The notes beneath the pieces are model-generated. The model made no database searches, was not told the DNA's origin, and worked only from the letters and a program-made list of their open reading frames with translations. Positions 1-12,149 of a stretch of DNA of 64,000 bases are shown here, in pieces. Location: the NCBI GenBank assembly GCA_963700865.1, contig CAVOZC010000001.1, positions 682,001 through 746,000 on the forward strand, in the 5' to 3' direction. The stretch is from CAVOGJ01 sp963700865. Lineage in GTDB: Bacteria; Planctomycetota; Planctomycetia; Pirellulales; Pirellulaceae. A program made the translations under genes and the position numbers. Within the stretch, counting starts at the first letter, position 1. Each line of letters opens with the position of its first letter.

Positions 1-1328
1 GCTGCGGACTCATCGATCCGTAGCGAACGAGTCGGCCGCTCCGGGTCGCGAATGTGGGCGTGGATCGGCGGTGGCAGCCGTGCTGCTGGTCGGCATCACT
101 GCCACGCCTTGGAGGTCGAGCGACGAGAATCGTGCCAACCTGACGAGCGGTGAAGTCCTTCCGGAAATCGACGGAATGGCCGTGATCAGCGATATCGAAG
201 ACGTCGTGTGGTCGGAAGGGGCTCACGTCTTTCAGGAGGGCCAACTTCTGCAAAGCAAGACTGGCTGGCCATCGAATCGGGACACTTGGAGATCGAGTTC
301 GGCCAAGGTGCTGTCGTGGTCTTGGAAGGACCGGCTCGTTTTGCCGCACGATCCACGTCGGTGGGGGAATTGCAGTTTGGCAAGCTGGCAGCCGTTGTGC
401 CGCCGTGGGCTGAGGGATTTCGAGTTGATACGTCAACCTTGACCGTCGTGGACCGAGGAACGAAGTTTGAGCTGGAAGTCACTCGAGATCATCAAGTCGA
501 CGTCGCGGTCACCAAGGGAGAAGTCGAGCTACTTCAAGGCGGTAGCGTCTTGCCCTACCGAGCAAGCGGCGACTCGATTGACCGAAGGTCAGGCGGTCCG
601 AGCGAACGGTGATCGCCTGGAATCGATCACCGCCGAGAAATCCTGCGGATGCTTTCTGACAAATTACCGTTCCGACCAGACCATACGCAGGTCGAGGTCG
701 TGGCGAAGTATCGTCGGGATTTTGTCGACGGAACGTCCAACCAGCCACGTACTAGCGGGCGGTGGCATTACTTCACCAATAGCTGGACACCGATTGGTGA
801 AGCAGAAGGTTATTCGGAGTTGCTGTGGGACACGAAACGCAGAGTTTACGATCCCAACGGTGACCGGGCGACCTCGCAGGAGTCGACTTGTACGCGGCCA
901 ATCTCTCTTACCGGGGTGGGCACCCCGGCGCGGGAAGAGATCAGACGAAAGACGATCTGGATCATTACGTCATTGCGGCCTACGACGTGCCCTGGACGGC
1001 GGTTATCGGATCGAGTCGGGCTGGCTGGTTCGCCGTGAATCACGCGAGGATATTGCCAATCAAGCGGTTGACTTGATCGTCCATGTCAACGAGAATGCAC
1101 CCATCTTTCGCGAAACCTGTAATCGAGACGGTTTGGTGAAATTCTGTTGTCCGCTCGGGTCGCTGCGGCAAGGTGATCGTGTCTACGTCGCCGTTGGTCC
1201 GCACGGAGTCGATTTTAACGATCGCTTTGAATGGGATTTTGCCATCGTTCGGCAGATCGATCCCCGGGAATTAACGACCACTTCGACAACGACAGAAGAA
1301 CAGCCAGTTACCGAAAACTCCGACCTGA
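1..1328 (+). CDS. FecR-domain protein, 5' partial, frameshifted
   Basis: Three forward frames join into one FecR-like membrane protein. A hydrophobic stretch (about 80-120) is followed by a FecR core at 170-540 with VAVISDIEDVVW-type, AVVVLEGPARF and VVDRGTKFELEV segments. A C-terminal domain of about 200 residues ends near DRFEWDFAIVRQ. The reading frame changes near 250, 545, 650, 890 and 1000, always with similarity continuing on both sides. The N-terminus lies left of the window, and the stop is uncertain because the last frame runs on into the next gene; a TGA at 1326 in another frame is a plausible end. Planctomycete FecR proteins usually sit beside ECF sigma factors and act in envelope signalling; no such partner is visible here. 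Function is inferred from the FecR core only. Confidence 0.6.
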
Positions 1329-1369
1329 TAGAGTCAGGCCGGTTAACTCGCAGCAATCGGAGGCACGCC

Positions 1370-2445
1370 ATGCTCAGTGGGAACCTCATGGAAGAATTCA
1401 AAAGCATTCCTTTGCAGGCAACCGGCAGCGATTCGCTTCCTCGTGGCTTTACCTTGGTGGAACTGCTGGTGGTGATTGCCATCATCGGCATCCTGGTCGC
1501 GTTGCTGTTGCCGGCCGTGCAAACGGCCCGCGAGGCGGCACGAAGAGTGCAATGTCAGAACAACCTGAACCAGTTGGGCCTGGCGGTGAATCTGTACGTC
1601 AGTGCTCACGGAGACCAGTTGCCTGCGGGAAACGTCTCGGTGTGCGATGACGACACTCGTCGATGTGCTCGGTCCAGTTGGACCTGGTCGATCATGCCGT
1701 TCATCGAACTGGACGCGATGCATGAGCAGTATGACGATACGCTGCCGAATAGCTACCGAGCTCCTGCCAACATGCAGGCTGATTACGCAGCTGCTGAGTG
1801 AGTTCATCTGTCCCTCGGATACGTTCGCCACACAACCGCTTGCCACGCCAGGCGAGACAGGGCCCGCGGCGGCCGCTGGCTTCACGGGTTTGGCCGCCAG
1901 CTCCTACAAAGGAGTGGCCGGCGCTTTGGTGGTCAATCCGGATAACGGGATTCCCGTCTGGCGAGACCGTGCACATGGTGGGCGGTCCAGTAGCTTGAGG
2001 CGCTGAGAGAAGTATGCGGGTTACCGCGGTCCCTTGCATACCGTCGCCACTTTCTCTGGATACAGCATTAACCAACCAAGCTCCGGCAGATACAAAGATG
2101 GCACGACGAAGACGTTTCTGATCGGCGAGTACTTCACGCGCACCAGTCCCGAACTGAAAGCGGTGTGGGGATCACCGTGGCGCTATCACAACAAGGGGCA
2201 CGTCCATCAGGAGTCGATCTATCGCGTTCCTGATTTCGACTATTGTGCAGCAAACAGTAGCGACGCGTTCATTTGTCGGCGGGCGTTCGCCAGCCCGCAT
2301 CCGGGTGTGATGCATGTTTGCGATGTGCGGAGGTTCGGTGCAAACGATCAGTGAGGATATCGACGGGGAGATTTACTTCGATTACGGTTCCATTGCCAGT
2401 CGGGGTGCCGGCATTCCAACCCGCGATGACGATCCACCGCGATAG
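1370..2445 (+). CDS. DUF1559 prepilin-type protein, frameshifted
   Basis: The N-terminus carries a classical prepilin cleavage and methylation segment, GFTLVELLVVIAIIGILVAL, followed by LLPAVQTAREAARR, the hallmark of DUF1559 proteins that are strongly expanded in planctomycetes. The start at 1370 is supported by GGAGG at 1359-1363, 6 bases upstream. The frame changes near 1785, 1980 and 2320. After rejoining, the protein includes ICPSD, SSYKGVAGA, TKTFLIGEY and FASPHPGVMHV and ends with GAGIPTRDDDPPR at 2445, about 350 residues, normal for the family. The protein is presumably a surface pilin-like or pseudopilin-like component; its exact role is unknown. The indels look like sequence errors because motif order is complete. 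Confidence 0.75.
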
Positions 2446-2484
2446 CGAAATCGTCATGTTCATAGCACAGGGAAATCGGGGGAT

Positions 2485-2965
2485 TTGCGATTGTTCGTGC
2501 AAACGAAGTTTCCGGTCTGTCTTCAGCCAGTTGCTTTGACCGTGGGGATGCTCGCGGTCGTGGCAGGTTGCAATAGGAGCCCCTACGAGATTGCGCCGGT
2601 TTCGGGTGTGGTGACGCTGGACGGTAAGCCGCTGGCAGCCGCGAGGGTGCGGTTCGAACCGCGGGCCACAGGCGATGCACATGGACGCGGGTCCCGGTTC
2701 GATGGGAGTCACGGACAGCGAGGGCCGCTACGAACTGGAAACCATCAAGCGAGACAAGGGCGCGGTGGTGGGAACACACATCGTTCGCATCGGCACGCGC
2801 CAGACACGTCTGGATCCGAATAATCTGGACCGACTTGAAGTGCTGGCCAAAGAAGTCGTGCCGATGCAATACAACACGAACACGCAGTTGACTTTTGAGG
2901 TGCCGTCGGGAGGTACGTCCGAAGCCAATTTTGACTTGAGCGGAAAAGGGCGAAAGATCCAATGA
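2485..2965 (+). CDS. Lipoprotein with carboxypeptidase-regulatory-like domain, frameshifted
   Basis: A TTG start at 2485 gives a signal peptide ending in a lipobox (MLAVVAGC), so this is a predicted lipoprotein. The mature part reads YEIAPVSGVVTLDGKPLAAARVRFEPR, then after a frame change near 2680 GVTDSEGRYELETI. That is the beta-sandwich pattern of carboxypeptidase-regulatory-like or transthyretin-like domains. About 150 residues, typical of the small lipoproteins that follow DUF1559 genes in planctomycetes. It lies 39 bases after the DUF1559 gene and is probably co-transcribed with it. Substrate and partner are unknown. Confidence 0.7.
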
Positions 2966-3162
2966 GCGCTCACGCAAGCCGACGGAGCCAGCGAATTTCG
3001 AGAGCTTCCGATGCATCGAATTGTTTGACTTGAACCGGAAACGTGCAATTACCGTGACAGTGCGGTAGACAAGCCGTTTCTGGTCGCTTCGGTTCAAGAG
3101 GTCTGAACGTCGCTTGCTGTCACCGTTCAAGTCTGTCGTGCTTTCTTGTGGGAGGTGTTCTA

Positions 3163-3912
3163 ATGAAAGAGTTGTCTCGTGTGGATCGGCAGCTTGCTGG
3201 CAGTTGTTGTTTCTTTGACTTCAGCCCGCTTTCGTTCAGGCAGGCATCATTATCGCACTGCTGCCTTCTGGTGGCAACACCGACACCCCTGGTGGCATTA
3301 CCGATTTCTTCGGCAATCAAAACGGGGTCGCCGACGCGGGCGATGCATCCGGCTTGCTGTTTGACGAAGCGCGGACCGGAGGTGGTGACACGCCACAATG
3401 ACTTCCGTGTTCAATCCGGCGCGGTCACTCGTGGGTGACAGTGGCACCAATTCCAACTGGGCCGCCGGTCTTCCGACGGGAACGGCAGGGGGTACCATTA
3501 ATTTTACGGGATTGGGATTTGCGCTCGGCGGTGATGCTGAACAACAACACCGCAACTCAAGTTTCGTTGAATATTGTGTATCTGGGAGCAGATGGAAATG
3601 TGGGAGGGACCGATGACGAAGTTGTTGGTTCTGTAACTGACAACTTGAACTACACTGGAGCCGGTGAGTACGCCTGGCCTTTCGACAATCCATTGCCGTT
3701 TGCGTGGGATGGCTTGAACAACCGATTCCGATTTGAGATTTCCGGCGACGACGGATTTCTGAGATTCAAACAACGACCCGTAGGTGAGTCTCCTTCCGGA
3801 CAAGGCGGTATTGTGTTGAGCGTCGGCTGGGAATTTCGTCCCTGAGCCGGCGTCCGCGACGCTGGTCCTCCTGGGTTTGATCGGCGCTGGATCGATGCGT
3901 CGACGCAGCTGA
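3163..3912 (+). CDS. PEP-CTERM secreted protein, frameshifted
   Basis: Start ATG 3163 has GGGAGG at 3150-3155, 7 bases upstream. MKELSR is followed, after a frame change near 3180, by a signal peptide (WIGSLLAVVVSLTSA). The body reads GGITDFFGNQNGVADAGDAS, then NTATQVSLNIVYLGADGN and FRFEISGDDGFL in successive frames. The last frame change, near 3835, exposes the sorting signal VPEPASATLVLLGLIGAGS followed by MRRRS and stop at 3910-3912. PEP-CTERM proteins are exported and processed by exosortase. No enzymatic domain is recognised. At least three indels; about 250 residues if repaired. Confidence 0.65.
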
Positions 3913-4125
3913 ATTCAGCAGGTTCATGGGACTGTCGAGTTGAGCTCGGCAGGTCTTTGGCTGCCGGTGGAGCAAGTAGAGGCAATAGGAATTCAATCGG
4001 CAAGAGACGCCGCTGACCAACCTGCCCCACGACGCCGCTGACAACGCAGCATCGCCGGGGCGGCCGTCCGCTGAGCGTTGGGCACAACAGCGACGTCCGG
4101 GCTGGAACCCTGCTTGCTGGAGCTG

Positions 4126-7100
4126 ATGAATATCCTTCGTGTTGCGAAACCTGAGATGACGTTCTCGCCGTCGCCGACATCCAGATTGCTGCTGGCAGCC
4201 GCCGTCGTGCCGTTGGCACTGCTTGCTCCCCGGCAGGCAGCTTCCCAGTCGAATGTCGTCGTCATCATCTCGGATGATGCGGGCTGGGCGGACTATGGGT
4301 TCATGCGGAATGCCGACCCGCGTGCCAACCCGGGCAATGCGGGAGCGGTCCCCACGCCCAATCTGGATGCGCTGGCAGCCCGAGGCGTGACCTTCACCAA
4401 CGCGTACACGGCGCTCCGTGTGCAGCCTCTCGCGGGCCATGATCACCACGGGGCAGTACGGTACGCGGTTCGGTTACGGACTGAATATCTCGGCGACGAT
4501 CGACGCCGATCAATCACGGCGGCCACCGTCCAGGGATTGCCCACGGAAGTGACGACGATCTGGGAGCGGATGCAGGGGGCCGGGTACGACACGGCGGCGG
4601 TCGGCAAATGGCATCTGGGCGAACACGCCAACGGCGGCGGGTTGCTGGGCAATCGACCCGAGAACCAGGGGATCGAGTTCTTTCAGGGCCTGTGGAGTGG
4701 ATCGCGCGATTACATCGTCGGCAGCGTCACCGGCAGCGGGCAACTGCGCGAGACGATCTCTGACGGTGCCGGGGGGATCACTTCCAACACGGTGATCGAG
4801 AGCAATTACAGCGGCCAATACGTTACCGACGTCTTTGGCGACCAGTCGGCCGACTACATCCGAAACCAGGCGGCAGGCGGTCCCTTCTTTCTCTATTCGT
4901 CCTTCACCGCGCCCCACACGCCGATGCAGGCGACCGCATCCGATCTGGCGTTCATCGATTCGCTCGGCGAGCCCGCCTTCACCGGCAATCGCCGGACCTA
5001 CGCCGCCATGCAATACGCGATGGACCGCAACGTGGGCAAGATCATGGCGGCACTGGAGGATCCCGCCGGAGACGGAACTGGTGCCGGTAACGACAGCGAC
5101 AGCATCCTCGATGATACGCTGATTATCTTTATGAACGATAACGGCGGTGACTGTTGCGATGTGGGTCCAAATGCCAGCGACAACGGCGACCTCCGCAACG
5201 GCAAGGGCAGCCAGTTTGAGGGCGGCTTGCGGGTGCCGATGATCATCGCCGGCGCCGGCGTCAACGCCTCCGCCGCGGGTACGGTTTCGACGGACCTTGT
5301 CCATTCGGTCGACATTGTCCCCACGGCTCTGATCGGAGCGGCGGGCGGTTCCTTCGGCGCCGGCGACGTCATCGATGGCGTGAATCTATTGCCCTACATC
5401 AACGGCACGGCGAACGCGCCACACAACGACTTGTTCATTAGTCGCTATTCCAATCAGCAGTCGGCGGTCCGGATGGGCAAGTGGAAGTACATGTACCAGG
5501 ACAGGCAACGGCTACCAGCTCTACGATCTCGATGCCGATATTGGCGAGTCGAATAACGTCGCCGGTAATCCCGCCAACGCCGCCACCGTCCAGCAGATGC
5601 ACCAGTTGCTCGCCAGCTACCAGGTGCAGATGGACAAGCCGCGACACGACAATCAGGCGGACGACACGAATCAGTTCGACCACTTTCGTTTCCGCGAGGA
5701 CAATTTCGCAGCGGCGGCTTTTTCGACCGCGAATGCCTGGACCAACGGCGACACGGGCAGCGGCATCTTTACCGCTTCCTGGCGGGACGGCTACGCCAAC
5801 AACGAGCTGACATTCCGCACGAAACCCGAGCGGCGACTACACCGTCACCAACGATCTGAACTCCGCTGGCGGATTTGCCTACATGGTCAACAAGATCAAC
5901 CTCGATCAGCCAGGCCGCGCCGCTGACGACGGCCCGCACGGCGACGATCAATGGCCAGCCCGTCATGATGCCCAAGCATCTCGACGGCCACGGCCCGGTC
6001 ATCAACCTCGACGCCTCCGACGCGATGGCCGAGACATTCACCTTCAACGTCGATCACGATATCGAGATCTACGACGATCTCACGATCCAGGGCGACGGCA
6101 ATCAGAAGTTCGCGATCAACGGCCAGACTTCGCGAATTTCGGCCAGGTCGCAACGTGACGAAGACGGGCACGAGCGAAGTGACCTTGGGTGGCGGCGTTG
6201 ATATTTCCGGCAACCTCGACGTGCAAAACGGAAAAGTGGCGTTTACCAACGGTCAGGTCCGCGGCCACGTGCGCGCGCGGACCGGCACGAGCCTGATCGT
6301 CGGTGGAACGGGTTTCAACGAACAGGGTCCCGTCGACCCGGCGCCGGAGATCGTCACGACGGGTCTAAGCCTTGCATTACGACGCGGCCTTGGACATCAG
6401 CGGAGATGCGTTGTGGACCGAGGCGGGCGGCAGTGGGAACAACTTCAGCTTCGCCGGCAACGCGACACGCGGTTGCTGATCAGCGATCCCGCGTTTCCAG
6501 GGATCACCAAGGCCTACAACATTCCCGACGTCGGGTAAGGCCTCCGGTCTGAATGACTACTTCGAGGGAATGGATCATCGGCCCAACGGAGTAGAGAAGA
6601 TGCCACGTTTGAGGTGTGGTTCCACGTCTCCGATACATCAGCCGGAGGCGAACAGGTCATCTTCGAGGGGGGGGCTACTGCGAGGCGTTTCGCTGACACT
6701 CAATAACGATGTCGTCAAGTTCAACGTCGATGGCGACGGCTCGCTGCTGACCCTTTCCGACACGGTCGGCACCGGCTGGCATCAGGCCGTGGGAGTCATT
6801 GACTTGGTGGGAACGAGCGACGATCTTGTCGAACGATTCCATGTCGTTGTACGTCGACAACACGTTGGTCGGTACCTATAACAACGTACTGATCGACGAC
6901 TGGGCGGGCGGAAACATTGCAGGAATCGGCGGCGACGCAGGGGGGACCGCCGGCGGTTCGCCGATTGATTACCACGACAATGTCGCGATCGTACGTTACT
7001 ACAACGACTTCCTCTTCGGTGCTGCCGAAGTCGATCAGAACTTTCAGGTCGCTCTGTTCGACCCGGGCATGGGGTCGGTCGTGCCGACGCTGCTCTCGGT

Positions 7101-7539
7101 CGACGGCGACTATACTCAGGAGGCTGGTGCTACGCTCCAAATTGATTTGCTCGACGTGTCTACGTACGACGCGGTCGAAATCACTGGCACGGCGACGCTT
7201 GACGGAATTCTCGAAGTGAGCGGCATCCCCGGATTTGCCCCCTCGGTGGGTGACTCTTACACGGTTCTCACCGCGTTGGGCGGCATCACCGGGCAGTTTG
7301 CCACGGTGGATATGCCGCCAGTGGCTGGCATCCGTTGGCAGGTCCAGTACGCGACAACAGCCGTCGTCATCAATGCTTTCAGGCGTCGCCGACTTACGCG
7401 GCAGCAGTTCAACTTCGAACAGGAAGCGTCCGCCGTACCCGAGCCGTCCACTGGTTTCACTTTGGCCTGGGTCACTTTGCTTGCCGGCTGTCTGCAGGGA
7501 CGCGTCGGACGGCATGTCGGGTCGGAAGACTTCCGTTAG
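4126..7539 (+). CDS. Sulfatase fused to a LamG-like region and PEP-CTERM, frameshifted
   Basis: A signal peptide is followed by a sulfatase domain: SNVVVIISDDAGWADYG (metal-binding Asp pair), CSLSRAMITTGQYGTRFGYG at 4421, GYDTAAVGKWHLGEH, SFTAPHTPMQ and MNDNGGDCCDVG. After a frame change near 5500 it continues through LYDLDADIGESNNVAGN into beta-rich repeats (ITTGLSL, GTSEVTLGGGVDISGNLDV), a LamG-like fold (ATFEVWFHVSDTSAGGEQVI, SLYVDNTLVGTYNN) and SAVPEPSTGFTLAWVTLLAG at the C-terminus. The frame changes at least at about 4411, 4515, 5505, 5830, 6130, 6380 and 6640-6800. The start is uncertain; ATG 4126 precedes the hydrophobic segment. The catalytic site reads C-S-L-S-R in place of C-S-P-S-R. 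Probably an exosortase-processed extracellular sulfatase; an alternative is two adjacent genes split near 5880. Confidence 0.6.
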
Positions 7540-7650
7540 CGGTGCGGGTTCGCTCTCAATGCAATCGGTAATCAGGCATGATGTTCGCTAAGCTGAGACA
7601 TCGGAAAGCAATGTCCTTAAGTCACCAACTTTGAGATCCAGAGGAAGATA

Positions 7651-10600
7651 ATGATGCCGAAAACAACGAGCGTAATACTGTTGCTGGCGGCCCTGCTGGT
7701 TTGCGTTAGCCAGACTCAAGCACAGGTGACGCCTGGTGCCGTCTATGAGTTCGACGCTTCGCTTGACACGGGTGGCGATGCGGTTTGGGACAATACGGGG
7801 TCCTTCGGCTTTGAGACGATGACATTCGTGACGGGGACTCCGACGGCGACGCAGGTGTCAGACGGCACACTGAATCTATTTGCCTTTGGTGATCCCGCAG
7901 ATGGCGTATCAAATGCTTACGAGCAAAGCTTTGGCGGTTCGCAGCTTCAGCAGGCAGGATGCCACTTTCGAAGTGTGGTTTAAGCCAGCGGACCTGACCA
8001 CCGCCAATCAGATCATCTGGGAAACGGGTGGCAGCGGTGCCGGCACGATGCTCACTCTGTCGAACAGCAATCTTGAATTTCTTGTCAACCCTGTCGGCGC
8101 TGTTCCCGACCTGACGTTGGCCACGACGTTGTCCGACACCAACTGGCATCAGTTTGTGGGCGTCATCAACAACACGTTTGACGGCACGGCCAATGACACG
8201 ATCGACCTTTATCTGAATGGTTCGCTCGTGAGTTCCTCGGCCACGGCGAACATCAACGACTGGGCGGGAGGCAACCAGGGCGGACTGGGGAATTTCGGCG
8301 GCGCGACTTTCCCCACGGGCGGTCAGGTGACTGCTGGCAGCGAGGTCGATTTTGCCGGCGACCTGCACCTTTATCGCTATTACAATTCCGCACTCACGTC
8401 CGACTCAGATATTCAACAACTACGATGTGATCGTCAACCCGCCGTCCCAATGGAACGTGGACGCCGGCGGCAACTGGAGCAACGGCAGCAATTGGAACGG
8501 AGCGGTACCGGGCGTTGGCGGACAGGTTGGCCGGGGGGTCATATTTGGCTCCGTCGATTACGACTCCGGCGACGGTGACTTTGGACGTTGCCGTCGACTT
8601 GGGTTACGTGAGCTTCGACAATGACGAACAGTTACACGATTGCGGCGGGTGCGGGTTCTCTCACCCTGTCGGGTTCCGCTCAGGTCATTGCCGAGGGTAC
8701 TCACGAAATCTCGGCGAACATCCTCGGCTCCGCGGGACTGACCAAGACCGGGCTCCGGCACCGCGATGCTGTCTGGTCAAAACACATTCACCGGCACGGT
8801 CAGTCTGCGGCAGGGAGTACTCTCGGTGGAGGCAAACAGCGGCTTGGGGAACGCAGCCAATGCCATTGAAATCAATGGCGGGCAGCTTCAAATCACCGGC
8901 ACCACATTCAATACGCTGAATCGCAGCATCACCATGGCGGGTAGCGGTTCGATTGACGTCGCCGACGCCAACTCACAGCGTCAATGTCACGGGCGCGTTA
9001 AGCACGGGGACGGGCACCACGCTCAACAAACGGGGTGCCGGCGCGTTGACGCTGTCGAATGCCGGCAGCTTCGAAGGGAATATTGGCGTTTTCGATGGAA
9101 CACTGAGGGTGACTTCACGCCAGCGGTCTGGGCACAACCACTGGCACGACAATCGTCCAGGGGGGCACGCAGACCGGCGTTGCTGGAATTGGCTGGCGGC
9201 GTTACCGTCACGGGCGAGACCTTGAGATCTGGGCGGACGCGAATTCGCGGCGGCAACTGCCCCGGCCCTCTCCAGCGCCGGAAACGCCACCTGGGCTGGC
9301 AACATCGAAGGCACCGGCGGCGGCGAACTTCTACAACATCGAGTCGCAGGCGGGACTGCTCACGATCACCGGTGACATCACCGCCCCCGACGGATTCGAC
9401 CGCAGTATACCATCCGCTGACGGGTGCCGGCAATGGCCGAATTACCGGAGCGATTCTTGACCCGACGGCGTCAACACGTTTTTCGACAACATTAACGTGC
9501 TTAAAGAGGGCGCTGGTACCTGGACCATTGCCACGGCTTCGGGCACTCTTAGACGACTACCATAGGGGCACGACGACCATCGCCGAGGGCCGACTCGCGG
9601 TCACTTCTGGCGTCGGCGACGTGGGCGAGCTGGCCAGTTCAGAAATCACGGTTCAGTCGGGTGCCGTATTTGATGTGAGCGACTTCGGAACCTACAGCCT
9701 CCAGGTGGGACAGCGAATTGGCGGGTCGGGCACCATTGACGGCGGTGGCTCCACAACTTCGGGTCTTCGATGACAACAGCGTTAGCCCCGGAGACTCCGT
9801 CGGCACGCTGTCCGTCTCTGGCAATCTCAGAATGTCGACCTTTAACAACATCTCCTACCGGTTCGCTCAATTACGAATTGTCGGGTTCTATTGCCGGAGC
9901 AAACGACGTGGTGGCGGTCTCCGGCAACCTGACCATGGATCGCAGCGCGGCCTCGAACCAGTTCGCAGTGAACGTGACTCCTGTCGACAATGCCCTGGCG
10001 ACCGGAAGTTACCCGCTGATCACCTACGGTGGGTCCTTGAGCGGTACTGCGACCGGGTCCAACTTCACCACCAGGGTACTGGATGTTGACGGTAACCCGA
10101 TGGCCATCCGACAATCCGTCGCGGTCGACACCGTCCGGAACGGCAGGACAGGTCGAATTGGACGTCATGGGCGCCGCGGGCAACCTCACCTGGAGGGGTA
10201 CCGCCAACAGCAACTGGGACGTCGACGACGGCTCCGGCAGCGTGGGCTCGGCCAATTGGACGGGTTCGGGTACGCGCTTCCTGCAACTGGACAACGTCAC
10301 GTTCAATGACACGGCTGCCAACAGGAATGTGACGATCAATCAAAACGTGCAGCCCGGTACGGTGTCGATCAACACCAACAGCACGTACACCTTTCACGGA
10401 ACGGGCGGGCTTCGGGGAGGCGCCAGCGTGGCCGTCAGCGGCAGCGGCACGGTCAAGCTCAATAACTCCGGCAACGATTACACCGGTGACACGACCGTCG
10501 CTGCCGGCTCCAGGCTCGAGATCGCAACGGCATCGACCGGTTCGATCGTCAACAGCGGTACCATCTCCATCGGTGGAGTCGGTGTGTCGGGTGCTCCGAT

Positions 10601-12104
10601 TGTCACTTGCCGGCTTGGAATTGAACTACGACGCGGCGCAGGACAGGCCGGGAGACAGCGTCTGGAACGACGTTCAGCCCAGCGGCGGGTCGAAGTCAAC
10701 TTGAATTTTGCCAATGGCAATGCCTCGACCGGTGCCGGTCAACGATGCCACGTTCCAGAATCTGTCCGCTGCTTACACGATGAGCATCACCGGTGCTGCG
10801 ACTGCTCCCGGTTCGGAGAACAATTACATCGGGTCCCGCTCGATGAACAGCGGCACGTTTGAGGTCGTGTTTAACGTGAGCAACACGGCCGCCGGCAACG
10901 AGCAGGTGCTGATGGATATCGGTGCCGACCGTGGTGTGTCGTTGGTGCTGGATGGCAGTACGTTGAAGGCCGGCGTGAATGGCGATGCCACCAACACGAC
11001 GGGTTTCACCAGCAACTCTCAGCACTGGCTGGCACCAGGCCGTCGTGGTGATCGGTGCCACCAACCCACCCAACGGTGTGGATGATTCATTCGCACTCTA
11101 CGTCGACAATGTGCTGGTGGGTTCCTTCGACACGGTCGATATCGACCAATACGCGGGTTCGAACAACTGGGGTATCGGCGGCGGTCCCGGCGCAGCAGGT
11201 CAAGGACCCCACCAACGGAACGAATCAAAACCTCGCCAACCCAATGGACTATCACGGCGAGATTGCGATCTTCCGGTACTACCAGGCGGAGTTTGACGCC
11301 AGTGACGTCGATCAGAATTACCAGGCGCTGCTCGATCCCACCAGATTCGTCGGTCCTGCCGTGCTGAACGTCAACGGCGACTTCACGCAGAATGCCGGCT
11401 CGACGCTGGAAATGGATCTTTATGCCGGCATCGGCAACGACCTGTTGACCGTGACGGGTACGTTCACGGCCGGCGGTGACCTCGATATCTCGCTCGTGGG
11501 ACCCGACCCGGTGCTGGGCGAGACATTCCAGATTTTCGATGCCGCGGCCTTCGCCGGCTCGTTCAGCAACATCAATCTGCCAGCGCTGGCCAGCGATCTC
11601 GCCTGGAGCACCAACAATTTGCTCGTGACGGGTGTGCTGGAGGTAATTTCGAGTATAAATCCCGACTTTGACATGAATGGCTTGATCAATGGTCAAGACA
11701 TCGATCTGCTGGTGATGGAGGTGGTTGCCATGACGAACACGGCGCTCTTCGATTTGACGGGTGACGGCGTTGTCAACGGCGACGATGTCACCGAATGGTT
11801 GAGCCTGGCTGGCGCTGCAAATCTTCCGTCGGGCAACCCTTACCTTGTGGGCGATGCCAATCTGGATGGTGTGGTCGATGTGTCTGATTTCAACCAGTGG
11901 AACTCCAACAAATTCGGAATGACCGCGCAGTGGACCAGGGGCGATTTCAACGCCGACGGGTTCACGGATGTGTCCGACTTTAACCTCTGGAACGCGAACA
12001 AGTTCAAGAGCTCCGCTGGAATGCGTCCCGTGCCAGAACCCGGCTCGCTCGTGCTCATCTCCTTCGGTCTGGCCCTGCTGGGACTGGCGAGGAGACGCCG
12101 TTGA
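7651..12104 (+). CDS. LamG / autotransporter-repeat / dockerin / PEP-CTERM protein, frameshifted
   Basis: ATG 7651 follows AGAGGAAG and begins a signal peptide (TSVILLLAALLVCVSQTQAQ). A first LamG-like domain lies at 7960-8400 (ATFEVWFKPADL, NWHQFVGVINN, DLYLNGSLV). Autotransporter-associated beta-strand repeats follow (WNVDAGGNWSNGSNWNG, GAGALTLSNAGSFEGN, GTTTIAEGRLAV, GNDYTGDTTVAAGSRL). A second LamG-like domain lies at 10840-11300. The frame is clean after about 11050, covering dockerin-like calcium loops (DFDMNGLINGQDID, DANLDGVVDVSDFNQWN, DFNADGFTDVSDFNLWN) and VPEPGSLVLISFGLALLGLA at the end. About 1480 residues. At least ten indels lie between 7930 and 11050. Probably a large cell-surface adhesin or glycan-binding protein; ligand unknown. 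Confidence 0.65.
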
Positions 12105-12149
12105 CGGCAAACTGATCGTACGAGTACTTGTATGGAGCAGTGGTTGAGT

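Noticed and set aside
4510..5304. 264-residue minus-strand ORF
   Set aside because: Antisense shadow of the sulfatase domain, which carries the conserved motifs.
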